The notes: generated from the sequence alone by a model not told the origin. DNA of 8,327 bases from Candidatus Peregrinibacteria bacterium (GCA_016215715.1 JACRIG010000075.1:1-8327); one strand, 5' to 3'. Positions 1-5,770 are shown, counted from the stretch's first letter. Program-made: numbers and translations.

Positions 1-185
1 CGCAGGGGCGCTATCTCGTCCTCGGCGACAACCGGCAGGGTAGTCTCGATTCGCGCAGCTTCATCGGAAAAGACGGCGACCCCGACCCGTTCGTCCCGAC
101 TGCAAACATCAAAGGCCGTGTCTGGTTCGTGGCGCTGCCGATCACAAAGATCCATGCGATGACGGCACCGGAGTACGGACTTTGA
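1..185 (+). CDS. lepB: Signal peptidase I, C-terminal fragment (runs in from the left edge)
   Basis: Only the last 60 residues lie in the window; the reading frame starts at base 3 and ends with TGA at 183-185. The visible part carries the conserved signal peptidase I block GDNR followed by SLDSR (residues 9-20 of the fragment), and then an 'I-x-GR' segment (IKGRVWF), which is the usual family ending. Signal peptidase I (family S26) is a membrane-anchored Ser/Lys protease that cleaves signal peptides from exported proteins outside the membrane. The catalytic Ser and Lys would lie upstream, beyond the window, so activity cannot be judged here. The neighbouring secE and the secreted SLH protein fit an export role. 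A nested inverted repeat starts two bases after the stop. The identification rests on the short but very characteristic GDNR/SLDSR block. Confidence 0.88.
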   Translation, partial: QGRYLVLGDNRQGSLDSRSFIGKDGDPDPFVPTANIKGRVWFVALPITKIHAMTAPEYGL

Positions 186-186
186 T

Positions 187-258
187 GTTGCTCGTTGATT
201 CGTTTCGCGTTGCTCGTTTTCATGCTTTCGAGCAACGAGTCAACGAGAAACGAGCAAC
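187..258. repeat. Nested inverted repeat, GC version (GTTGCTCGTT units)
   Basis: The 10-mer GTTGCTCGTT occurs at 187-196 and again at 209-218. The outer copy pairs perfectly with AACGAGCAAC at 249-258 (10 bp). The inner stem is CGTTGCTCG at 208-216 with CGAGCAACG at 229-237 (9 bp) around a 12-nt loop. The element begins two bases after the lepB stop and ends about 100 bases before secE. It has the same two-units-per-arm plan, with the same 22-nt spacing between left units, as the AT-rich element at 1116-1198. It could fold as a strong cruciform or RNA hairpin and may end lepB transcripts, although no clear T-run follows. No reading frame is supported within it. Confidence 0.85.
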
Positions 259-286
259 GAAAAGATGATGGGGAAGCAAAATCTGC

Positions 287-314
287 TTGCATCGCGCCCC
301 GAATCAAGTACACT
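287..314 (+). promoter_or_regulatory. Possible secE-nusG promoter
   Basis: A weak -35-like TTGCAT (287-292) is followed after 16 bases by a -10-like TACACT (309-314). The same TACACT hexamer sits upstream of the gene at 6840. Transcription would begin near base 321. Only three of six -35 positions match the sigma-70 consensus, so the call rests mainly on the -10 hexamer and its position ahead of an operon. Confidence 0.35.
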
Positions 315-320
315 CTTGAC

Positions 321-340
321 AAGCCTCTCGGGGGCTTTTC
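321..340 (+). promoter_or_regulatory. Stem-loop in the secE leader
   Basis: AAGCCTC (321-327) pairs with GGGGCTT (331-337) around a TCG triloop, with one T-G pair, and is followed by TTTC. If the promoter at 287-314 is correct, the hairpin would form the very 5' end of the mRNA and could protect it. It could instead be a weak terminator for transcripts from upstream, since a short T-run follows. A GAGGAA at 341-346, the only Shine-Dalgarno-like sequence near a start in this window, lies 12 bases before the secE ATG, which is rather far. Confidence 0.35.
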
Positions 341-358
341 GAGGAATTCCCACTTTGC

Positions 359-547
359 ATGAAAACCCTTGTAAAATTCGTCAACGACGCTCTGGAGGAG
401 CTCCGGCACGTCCGCTGGCCCACGCGCCAGCAGGCCGTCCGGTTTTCCGCCGTCGTCCTTGCCTTCACGGCAGTCTCGGCCGCCCTCTTCGGCGCGCTCG
501 ACTTCGTCCTCACGCAGATTCTCAACTACTTCATTTCTCTCGTTTAA
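359..547 (+). CDS. secE: Preprotein translocase subunit SecE
   Basis: This 62-residue protein is the short single-span form of SecE, which clamps SecY in the SecYEG channel. The N-terminal amphipathic helix ends in the family signature ELRHVRWPTR (residues 14-23; the usual form is EL-x-x-V-x-WPTR). One hydrophobic membrane segment follows at about residues 29-60. The ATG at 359 is chosen because it places the signature at its usual depth, and because a GAGGAA lies 12 bases upstream. nusG begins 15 bases after the stop, the classical secE-nusG pairing, so the two are almost certainly cotranscribed. The long reverse frame over this region is a shadow. Identification is secure from the WPTR motif, the length and the neighbour. 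Confidence 0.96.
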   Translation: MKTLVKFVNDALEELRHVRWPTRQQAVRFSAVVLAFTAVSAALFGALDFVLTQILNYFISLV

Positions 548-562
548 TCCCCCACTCTCCTT

Positions 563-1108
563 ATGGGAAAGCAGGACCCCAATGCGGGACGCAACTGGTA
601 CGTCGTTCATACCTACGCCGGTTACGAGGATGCCGTCCGGCAGTCCCTCATGCAGCGCGTCGAGTCCTTCGGCATGAAGGATTACATCTTCGACGTGCAG
701 GTCCCCAAAGAGAAACAACTCGTTTTTAAGAAGGGGGAGCCGGTCGAGGAGGAGCGCAAACTGTTCCCCGGCTACGTGCTGGTCGATATGACCGTCACCG
801 ATGAGTCGTGGTACCTCGTCCGTAACACCCCGAACGTCACAGGGTTCGTCGGCTCCGGCAACATTCCGGTTCCGGTCACGCCGGAGGAATTCGGCGTCAT
901 CGAACGCAGAGTCGGCGAGCAGGAGGCGAAGTTCAAGAGCGACTTCCAGGTCGGCGACCTCGTCGTCATCGCAGACGGCCCCTTCAAGAACTACGAAGGC
1001 TCGGTGGACACAGTCGACGTTGATAAGGGCAAGCTGACCGTCCTCGTTCTCATCTTCGACCGTGAGACGCCGGTGGAGCTGGACTTTACACAGGTTAAAA
1101 AGAAGTGA
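563..1108 (+). CDS. nusG: Transcription termination/antitermination factor NusG
   Basis: NusG binds the RNA polymerase clamp through its NGN domain and contacts Rho or ribosomal protein S10 through its KOW domain. The 181-residue protein shows both. The NGN domain spans about residues 11-115, starting with WYVVHTYAGYEDAV and including KLFPGYVLVDM (residues 66-76), the polymerase-binding surface. The KOW domain spans about 127-180, with GDLVVIADGPF (131-141) and YEGSV. Length is typical for bacterial NusG. The ATG at 563 lies 15 bases after the secE stop with only pyrimidine-rich sequence between (CCCCCACTCTCC), so no Shine-Dalgarno is present and translation may be coupled to secE. Unlike in most bacteria, rplK and rplA do not follow; a repeat and an acylphosphatase gene do. 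The ribosomal protein genes must lie elsewhere. Confidence 0.97.
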   Translation: MGKQDPNAGRNWYVVHTYAGYEDAVRQSLMQRVESFGMKDYIFDVQVPKEKQLVFKKGEPVEEERKLFPGYVLVDMTVTDESWYLVRNTPNVTGFVGSGNIPVPVTPEEFGVIERRVGEQEAKFKSDFQVGDLVVIADGPFKNYEGSVDTVDVDKGKLTVLVLIFDRETPVELDFTQVKKK

Positions 1109-1115
1109 TGCGAAA

Positions 1116-1198
1116 AGTTATTAGTTTTTAGTTCACTAGTTATTAGTTATTTGCTTGTGTCGCGAACTAATAACTAACAAACTAATAACCAGTAAACT
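1116..1198. repeat. Nested inverted repeat, AT version, copy 1 (GTTATTAGTT units)
   Basis: The outer stem pairs GTTATTAGTT (1117-1126) with AACTAATAAC (1180-1189), 10 bp perfect. The inner stem pairs AGTTATTAGTT (1138-1148) with its exact complement at 1165-1175, 11 bp, around a 16-nt loop. The element fills the gap between the nusG stop (1108) and the acylphosphatase ATG (1199). Its right arm, bases 1165-1189, matches bases 5736-5760 of the copy near murC at 24 of 25 positions, so this is a dispersed family. It may act as a nusG terminator or as the promoter region of the downstream gene; no Shine-Dalgarno is present in it. Confidence 0.88.
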
Positions 1199-1468
1199 AT
1201 GTCCGCTGTCCGCTTCATCATCACCGGCACAGTGCAGGGCGTCTTTTTCCGTGCAGAGATGAAAAAACTCGCTGATCAACTCGGCCTGACCGGCTGGGTG
1301 AAAAATTGCGACGACGGATCGGTCGAAGTGCATGCGGAGGGACCGGCGGAGAAGTTGAAAGAATTGGAAATATGGTGCAGGAAGGGACCGCCGGCTGCGG
1401 TTGTAGAAAATGTGATTGTGAAGGATGTCGCGGAAGAAAATCACGAGTCGTTTATCATTCGATACTAA
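1199..1468 (+). CDS. acyP: Acylphosphatase
   Basis: Acylphosphatase (EC 3.6.1.7) is a small cytoplasmic enzyme that hydrolyses carboxyl-phosphate bonds such as those of acetyl phosphate or 1,3-bisphosphoglycerate. The 89-residue length is typical. The first signature GTVQGVFFR (residues 10-18) holds the phosphate-binding loop and catalytic Arg18. The second, GLTGWVKNCDDGSVEV (29-44), holds the catalytic Asn36. Both key residues are present, so the enzyme should be active. The C-terminus ends FIIRY, close to the family ending. The ATG is immediately downstream of the AT-rich repeat and has no Shine-Dalgarno. The gene stands alone, convergent with murJ, with 74 bases between the stops. The metabolic role cannot be read from its neighbours. 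Confidence 0.95.
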   Translation: MSAVRFIITGTVQGVFFRAEMKKLADQLGLTGWVKNCDDGSVEVHAEGPAEKLKELEIWCRKGPPAAVVENVIVKDVAEENHESFIIRY

Positions 1469-1484
1469 TCAAAATACGAACCAA

Positions 1485-1540
1485 CCTCCGTCCATTCGTT
1501 AACGAATGATCTGAGGTCCGGACGTCGCTGAAGTCAGCCA
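1485..1540. terminator. Palindromic intergenic region between convergent acyP and murJ, possible bidirectional terminator
   Basis: A perfect 16-bp palindrome CATTCGTTAACGAATG occupies 1493-1508, and its flanks CCTC (1485-1488 region) and GAGG (1513-1516 region) can extend the stem past mismatches. A second small hairpin, GCTGA/TCAGC at 1527-1538, is followed by CATTTTATTGTT, which could stop acyP transcription on the plus strand. No strong T-run follows the first palindrome on either strand. Placement between two convergent stops supports a terminator role, but a protein-binding site is also possible. Confidence 0.4.
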
Positions 1541-1542
1541 TT

Positions 1543-2850
1543 TTATTGTTGCAGTTTTTTGATCCTCCGCATCAGAAGCATCCCCATCACGACCGTCTCA
1601 ATCACCTGCCCGATGGTGTACCCGAAGGGCAGTGCGAAGACGCCGTACTGCGGTGCGAAAATCCACGCGAGCAGGACCGCGAGCATGCCGGTCGTGACGC
1701 CGAGGACGGCGGGGATCACAGTATCTTTCAGTGCGTAGAATCCACGGAGGAACAGGTGGTTGATGCTCTCAAAGGGAATACTGAGCGCGTAGAGAATGAG
1801 CGCGAGCGTGAAGGGGTGAAGGACGTGTGATAGCTTCACGAGACCCGCAGCGATGGGTGAAGCGCCGACGAGGACAAAACTCGCGGGGATGGTGAAGAGC
1901 AGCAGCATCAGGAGTCCCTTGTCTACGTAAATGCGGAACCGCCCGAATTCTTTCTTCGCGGCAGCCTGACTGAGCAGTGAGTACGCGGATTGCGAGAGCG
2001 CGACGCCCGCGACTCCGACGATGACGCCCTGAAAATCGCGCGTGAAGGCGTTGATGGTCACCGATCCCGTATCGAGCCCCGAGGCGATGGTGTCAAAGAG
2101 GAGCAACTGCAACTGCATTGCGCCCAGCGCCAGCATCCGCGGCAACATCAGGATTCCCATCTCGCTTAAATCCGGATGCCAGAGCGTCGCGCGGAAACGG
2201 AATCCTCTGGCGAGAGCACCGCCGAAGCGAAGCACCGTATAAAGGAACGCGCCGCCGACCGTTCCCACAATCGGTCCGTAGGGGCCGACGTACTGCGTCA
2301 GAAAGATCGTCCCCGCGATCGTTCCGAGTGTGTAGACAATCGGCGTGATGCCATAGACCCAGTAGCGCTGCTCCGTTATGAGGTACTGTCCGAAAGCGTT
2401 GCCGAAGACGAAGAGGAAATTTGTGAGGAGCGCGATGCGGCCGAACTGAATGTAGAGCGCAAGTTCGTCCCCCCGAAAATGCACCATGTACGGCGCAACC
2501 CACGGAAAGGCAACCGCAAGCAGAAGAGCAAAAACACCAAAGAGCACCGACCCCATCAGCATCGTGCCGGAGAGGACTCTATCGACGTCTCCGCCGCGTC
2601 CGTGCGCTTTGTGGCCTGCGAGCAGCGGCACCAGCACCGTCCCCATCGCGGACATGATGCCGACCTGAAACAGGAGATCACTCGGACGAAAGGCCGCGAT
2701 GTACACGTCGACGACCGCAAGCTCCGGAAACGTCGCGGCAAGAACGCGACGCAGGACCAGCCCCACCACCGATGCGGACAGCTGCGTCACCGCAAGAACC
2801 GCCGCCCCGCCGATGATGCGGTCCTGCCGAAAGTGTGCATGCCATGCCAC
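1543..2850 (-). CDS. murJ: Lipid II flippase MurJ (MOP superfamily), short 12-helix form
   Basis: MurJ flips lipid II, the peptidoglycan precursor, across the inner membrane. From the GTG at 2850 the protein is 435 residues and is almost wholly hydrophobic. Family landmarks: RRVLAATF (34-41) and DVYIAAFRPSDLLF (48-61), matching the TM1-TM2 region of MurJ/MviN; the QLQLLLFDTIASGL stretch (246-259) before helices 8-9; and GFYALKDTVIPA (370-381), matching the 'FYALxDT' motif near helix 11. It ends shortly after the next helix with a basic tail (RRIKKLQQ), so the two C-terminal helices of a 14-helix MurJ appear absent. The GTG start is preferred over the TTG at 2901: it follows a TATACT hexamer by 7 bases, and the extra N-terminus does not look conserved. 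It could belong to another MOP branch such as Wzx, but the motifs and nearby murC favour MurJ. Confidence 0.85.
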   Translation of the reverse strand: MAWHAHFRQDRIIGGAAVLAVTQLSASVVGLVLRRVLAATFPELAVVDVYIAAFRPSDLLFQVGIMSAMGTVLVPLLAGHKAHGRGGDVDRVLSGTMLMGSVLFGVFALLLAVAFPWVAPYMVHFRGDELALYIQFGRIALLTNFLFVFGNAFGQYLITEQRYWVYGITPIVYTLGTIAGTIFLTQYVGPYGPIVGTVGGAFLYTVLRFGGALARGFRFRATLWHPDLSEMGILMLPRMLALGAMQLQLLLFDTIASGLDTGSVTINAFTRDFQGVIVGVAGVALSQSAYSLLSQAAAKKEFGRFRIYVDKGLLMLLLFTIPASFVLVGASPIAAGLVKLSHVLHPFTLALILYALSIPFESINHLFLRGFYALKDTVIPAVLGVTTGMLAVLLAWIFAPQYGVFALPFGYTIGQVIETVVMGMLLMRRIKKLQQ

Positions 2851-2857
2851 GAATGAA

Positions 2858-2863
2858 AGTATA
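2858..2863 (-). promoter_or_regulatory. -10 element of murJ
   Basis: On the minus strand TATACT matches the sigma-70 -10 consensus at five of six positions. It ends 7 bases before the GTG start, so the predicted transcript would begin at or within a base or two of the start codon. No convincing -35 hexamer lies upstream. Confidence 0.45.
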
Positions 2864-2903
2864 GCGAGAAAGTCGGCGATCTCCGAGTTCCCCGTTTGCA
2901 ATC

Positions 2904-2912
2904 TGGTAGAAT
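2904..2912 (+). promoter_or_regulatory. Extended -10 promoter of the SLH protein gene
   Basis: TGGTAGAAT is a perfect TG-n extended -10 followed by a TAGAAT hexamer (five of six matches to consensus). Extended -10 promoters need little -35 contact, and none is seen. Transcription would begin near 2919, giving a leader of about 16 bases with no Shine-Dalgarno. It also rules out the upstream TTG at 2896 as the start of the gene. Confidence 0.5.
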
Positions 2913-2934
2913 CGCTGCATTCACTCCCCTCTGT

Positions 2935-4374
2935 ATGACTGCCTGTCGTCGCTTCGTCACATTCTCTGCTGCACTCTGCATCATCGCTTTCAATAATGCT
3001 CCTATAGTGCTCGCAGCCTCCGGCGACATTCTTTCTTCTTCGTCATCTTCGTCTTCATCGTCTTCTTTATCATCATCTTCTTCTTCGGCTTCTTCGTCTT
3101 CTCAACCAGGCGCATCATCCACCGCGGCAAGTGCATCGAGCCAGGGCTGGTCCGCGTCATCAGTCGAACCGACGGGCACTGCGAGCATCATCGTCGAGCA
3201 GAAAACCGTGAACAAGATGTTCGGCTCATGGAATCTCCTCTCTCAGGGCGGGGCGAACCGCGGAGGGGCGCTGGAATCGGAGACGGCGAAGGACCTGCCT
3301 GCGGGGAGCTACCTCTTCCTCATCAATCCCCCGCAGGGTGCGACGTCAACGCTCAGGCTGTACAGAGGCGACACCGAGATCAAGACCGAAGATCATTCAC
3401 AGATGTCCTTTGTCCTGCAGGAAGGTGAGACGCTCCGTATGATCGTCAATCATCTCTTCACACGCACCGGACAGGTGACGGTGGATACGGATCCGCCCGG
3501 CGTGCACTACCGGCTCTCGGGTCCCAACGGGCAGCGCTACGAAGGCGACACTCCGGGGGCGTACCTCGGCGTTCCCGAAGGACAATATTCCGTGACGTAC
3601 GATGCGCTCCCCGGCTGCATCAAGCCGCCGCCAAAATCGCTCCTTCTCGAAAAAGACAGCAGAGTCTCCTTCTCGCTCAAAATCTCCTGCGACGAAGCGA
3701 CAAAGATGCGGGAAGAGGCAGAGAAAAGCCCCGAAAAGAAGTTCGTGACCGTCACGCAGGACGGCGTCACGACGATCTTCGGCGACGTCCCGCAGGAGGC
3801 ATGGTTCGCGTCGCACGTCTTCAACGTCGCGCGCAGGAACGTCCTCTCGGGCTACCGCGATGCCTCCGGAAAACTCACGGGCGTCTTCGGTCCGGGCAAC
3901 AATGTCACCGTCGCGGAACTCGCGAAAATCGCCCATCGCATCGCCACGATCGACGAAACCGAAACGAAAACCCCGCCGGAGAACAAACGAGCGCGGAACC
4001 AGTGGTTCTCACCCTTCATTGCCTCCGCAGAGCAGCGCGGCTGGACCATCTACAGCGATGCGACCGTCGACGCCGGGCGCCCCGCAACACGTGGCGAAGT
4101 GCTCGTGACGCTGCTGCAGGTCCTCAGCGTCCCCGTGCAGTGGCAGAAGGGATCGGTCTTCACGGATGTCTCCACCCGCACGCCGTACGCCGCCGCCATC
4201 GAAACGTCGGCCGCTCTCAACATCGTCTCCGGCAAGCAGGATGACAAAGGAAAAGACACGGGCCTCTTTGGACCTGCCGAGCCCATCAATCGCGCGGAGA
4301 TGAGCAAGATTGTCGACACGATGATTGATATTTTCAAAACCGGCGGATCGTCGTCGGGCAGTTCCAGTAAATAA
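2935..4374 (+). CDS. Secreted S-layer-homology protein with Ser-rich linker and PEGA-like domain
   Basis: This is a 479-residue exported protein. Residues 1-28 form a signal peptide: a basic start (CRRF), a hydrophobic core and a VLA-A type cleavage site. A Ser tract fills 34-56, with further Ser/Ala to about 76. Residues 84-175 look like a beta-rich domain. Residues 179-226 resemble a PEGA domain (GQVTVDTDPPG, then a turn, then VPEGQYSVTY), which is common in surface proteins. Three SLH domains follow: about 282-337 (FGDVP...VLSGY...FGPGN.VT.AE), 356-399 (divergent), and 409-467 (FTDVS...IVSGK...FGPAEPINRAEM). SLH triplets usually bind pyruvylated cell-wall polysaccharide, anchoring proteins to the wall. 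The tail is again Ser/Gly rich. The ATG at 2935 is chosen from the extended -10 at 2904-2912 and the signal peptide. The gene is divergent from murJ and convergent with murC. The exact function of the middle domains is unknown. Confidence 0.88.
   Translation: MTACRRFVTFSAALCIIAFNNAPIVLAASGDILSSSSSSSSSSSLSSSSSSASSSSQPGASSTAASASSQGWSASSVEPTGTASIIVEQKTVNKMFGSWNLLSQGGANRGGALESETAKDLPAGSYLFLINPPQGATSTLRLYRGDTEIKTEDHSQMSFVLQEGETLRMIVNHLFTRTGQVTVDTDPPGVHYRLSGPNGQRYEGDTPGAYLGVPEGQYSVTYDALPGCIKPPPKSLLLEKDSRVSFSLKISCDEATKMREEAEKSPEKKFVTVTQDGVTTIFGDVPQEAWFASHVFNVARRNVLSGYRDASGKLTGVFGPGNNVTVAELAKIAHRIATIDETETKTPPENKRARNQWFSPFIASAEQRGWTIYSDATVDAGRPATRGEVLVTLLQVLSVPVQWQKGSVFTDVSTRTPYAAAIETSAALNIVSGKQDDKGKDTGLFGPAEPINRAEMSKIVDTMIDIFKTGGSSSGSSSK
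3034..3102 (+). repeat. Simple TCN codon repeat encoding the Ser tract
   Basis: Of 23 consecutive codons, 21 are Ser, interrupted by one Leu (TTA) and one Ala (GCT). All Ser codons are TCT, TCG or TCA; AGC, AGT and TCC are not used here, although they occur elsewhere in the gene. The one-base steps TCT-TCA-TTA and TCT-GCT suggest expansion of a triplet repeat followed by point changes. Length changes would stay in frame. Confidence 0.85.
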
Positions 4375-4384
4375 TGGTTGACCT

Positions 4385-4412
4385 GTAGAGACGCAAAATC
4401 TTGCGTCTCTAC
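4385..4412. terminator. Perfect 12-bp hairpin between convergent SLH gene and murC, likely dispersed palindrome and bidirectional terminator
   Basis: GTAGAGACGCAA (4385-4396) pairs perfectly with TTGCGTCTCTAC (4401-4412) around an AATC loop. The murC stop codon TAG (minus strand, 4411-4409) lies inside the right arm, and the SLH gene stop is 10 bases to the left. Position between converging genes suits a bidirectional terminator, though the A/T flank is only short. From memory, very similar GTAGAGACGC palindromes occur as dispersed repeats in cyanobacteria and several other phyla; this was not checked. Confidence 0.75.
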
Positions 4413-5683
4413 GACATCATGCGACCCGCAAGTTGCGTAATATCCCCCGCCCCCATACAGACAAGCACGTCACCGGATTTGAGAATCGCGCCCCAGAGCA
4501 TTTTTTCTGTCTCCGAAAGCGTGTGTCCTTCTATTGCCTTCACGTCACTTCCCGTTGCAATGTCTTTCACGAAGCGCGGCAGATCAACCGTCGCTGTTTC
4601 GATGTCGTGTCGCGCATCGTACACATCCGGAACGATCAGAACATCCGCGTCTTTGAAGGACACGAGGAAATCGTCGTAGAGCTTGAGCGTCCGGTCGTGC
4701 GTATGCGGCTGGAAGACGCAGACGATACGGCGCTCCGGATACGCTTCGCGCATCGCAGCAAGTGTCGCGCGGATTTCCTTCGGATGATGCGCGTAATCGT
4801 CGACGATCGTGATGCCATCCCGTTCCCCCTTCACTTCCATTCTCCTCCACGTTCCGGCAAATCCGGACAGGCTATCTTCGGCTTTCTTCTGCGGAATTTT
4901 GAGCACCTCCGCGAGTGCCAATACTAAGCGGGCATTCTGCCTCATGTGCTCTCCGGGAGTTGAAAGTTTGGGAAGCGGGAACGCATCGGCATCGACAAAC
5001 TTTCTTCCGCTCCCCATCGCAATACGCTTTGCATCCGGATCCTGCCCGTGCGTGATCACAACACCATCCGGCGGAAGGATACTCAGGAAGTCGCTGAAAG
5101 CTTTGTGGTACTCCTGCATATCCTTAAAGGCATCGAAGTGGTCACCGTCAACATTCGTCATCAGAACGATATCCGGCGAAAGCGAATGGAACGATTTCCG
5201 GTACTCACACGCTTCGAGAAGGAACAAATCACTCTTCCCTTTGCGGAAGTTTTTCCCGTCAAGTTCGCGCACTTTCGTCCCGACCACCACACTCGGATCC
5301 TTCCCCGCCTCAATCAGGACACGTGCCGCCATCGCAGTCGTCGATGATTTGCCGTGCGTGCCGCAGACCGCAACGACGAAAAAATCTTTCGAAATCTCCC
5401 CGAGCCCCTGAAAATACGAAATGCTGCGGATCCCGAGCTCGCGCGCACGTTTTCGCTCGGGCGCATCGGCCGGAATCGCTTCGGAATAGACCAGCAGATC
5501 ACACGCATCAGGAAGCGCGGACCCATCCTGCTTTAAGGAAATCTCAATCCCCTGCTCCCGCAGACTCTGAAGCAATGCACTGTCGCTGCGGTCGCTGCCC
5601 GCCACCGTATATCCCGCCGCTTTCTGAAGCGAAGCGTACGCAGAGAGTCCGATACCGCCGATGCCGGAGCAGAAGATGTTCAC
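4409..5683 (-). CDS. murC: UDP-N-acetylmuramate--L-alanine ligase
   Basis: MurC (EC 6.3.2.8) uses ATP to add L-alanine to UDP-MurNAc, the first peptide step of cytoplasmic peptidoglycan synthesis. The 424-residue protein shows all three Mur ligase domains: N-terminal Rossmann-like with GIGGIG (7-12), central ATPase with GTHGKSS (108-114) and the Mg-binding EACE (157-160) plus His182, and C-terminal with GTWRRME (277-283), DDYAHHP (295-301), FQPHTHDRT (324-332) and GAGDI (411-415). It is shorter than the usual 450-490 residues. 'EACEYRKSF' replaces the EADESDGSF of classical MurC, so a related ligase such as Mpl is the alternative, but the GAGDI and RR-x-E motifs favour MurC. The GTG at 5683 places GIGGIG at its normal position. 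The stop codon lies within the hairpin at 4385-4412. The gene is divergent from the FtsB-like gene. Confidence 0.92.
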   Translation of the reverse strand: MNIFCSGIGGIGLSAYASLQKAAGYTVAGSDRSDSALLQSLREQGIEISLKQDGSALPDACDLLVYSEAIPADAPERKRARELGIRSISYFQGLGEISKDFFVVAVCGTHGKSSTTAMAARVLIEAGKDPSVVVGTKVRELDGKNFRKGKSDLFLLEACEYRKSFHSLSPDIVLMTNVDGDHFDAFKDMQEYHKAFSDFLSILPPDGVVITHGQDPDAKRIAMGSGRKFVDADAFPLPKLSTPGEHMRQNARLVLALAEVLKIPQKKAEDSLSGFAGTWRRMEVKGERDGITIVDDYAHHPKEIRATLAAMREAYPERRIVCVFQPHTHDRTLKLYDDFLVSFKDADVLIVPDVYDARHDIETATVDLPRFVKDIATGSDVKAIEGHTLSETEKMLWGAILKSGDVLVCMGAGDITQLAGRMMS

Positions 5684-5689
5684 GTTCGT

Positions 5690-5760
5690 AGTTTATAGTT
5701 ATTAGTTATTAGTTTATAGTTTTTTAATCAACAAAAACTAATAACCAACAAACTAATAAC
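5690..5760. repeat. Nested inverted repeat, AT version, copy 2
   Basis: The unit GTTATTAGTT occurs at 5698-5707 and 5705-5714 (overlapping). Its complement AACTAATAAC occurs at 5736-5745 and 5751-5760, giving two alternative 10-bp stems. AGTTTATAGTT occurs twice, at 5690-5700 and 5711-5721. The right arm matches that of copy 1 (1165-1189) at 24 of 25 positions. It fills the gap between the divergent starts of murC (5683) and the FtsB-like gene (5777), so promoter elements of both genes lie in it or at its edges. Confidence 0.87.
5692..5697 (-). promoter_or_regulatory. -10 element of murC inside the repeat
   Basis: On the minus strand TATAAA matches the -10 consensus at five of six positions and ends 8 bases before the GTG start of murC. 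It is part of the repeat unit AGTTTATAGTT read backwards, so the repeat itself would supply the promoter. No good -35 is visible. Confidence 0.4.
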
Positions 5761-5764
5761 TGTC

Positions 5765-5770
5765 TATACT
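5765..5770 (+). promoter_or_regulatory. -10 element of the FtsB-like gene
   Basis: TATACT, identical to the murJ hexamer, ends 6 bases before the ATG at 5777. A transcript starting about 7 bases downstream would begin at the start codon. The upstream -35 position falls within the AT-rich repeat and shows no TTGACA-like sequence. Confidence 0.45.

Noticed and set aside
187..258. CRISPR-like or phage attachment interpretation of the repeated units
   Set aside because: Units are inverted and nested, with no regular unique spacers and no cas, integrase or phage genes nearby.
316..321. Perfect -35 consensus TTGACA upstream of secE
   Set aside because: No -10-like hexamer lies 15-19 bases downstream (bases around 337-346 read TTTCGAGGAA). 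It overlaps the stem-loop instead.
11..718. Long minus-strand open frame across secE and nusG
   Set aside because: It crosses lepB, a repeat, secE and nusG, all with strong family motifs, and its product has no recognisable domain. It is a high-GC shadow.
2176..2856. Plus-strand open frame opposite murJ
   Set aside because: The product is highly charged and repetitive, rich in Arg/Lys/Asp, and lies antisense to a clear membrane protein; a composition artefact.
2851..2901. TTG at 2901 as the start of murJ
   Set aside because: The extra 17 residues do not resemble a MurJ N-terminus, and a -10-like TATACT lies inside them; GTG 2850 is better placed.
2896..2934. TTG at 2896 as the start of the SLH protein
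   Set aside because: It would add 13 residues before the signal peptide and lies upstream of the extended -10 at 2904-2912. ATG 2935 gives a standard signal peptide.
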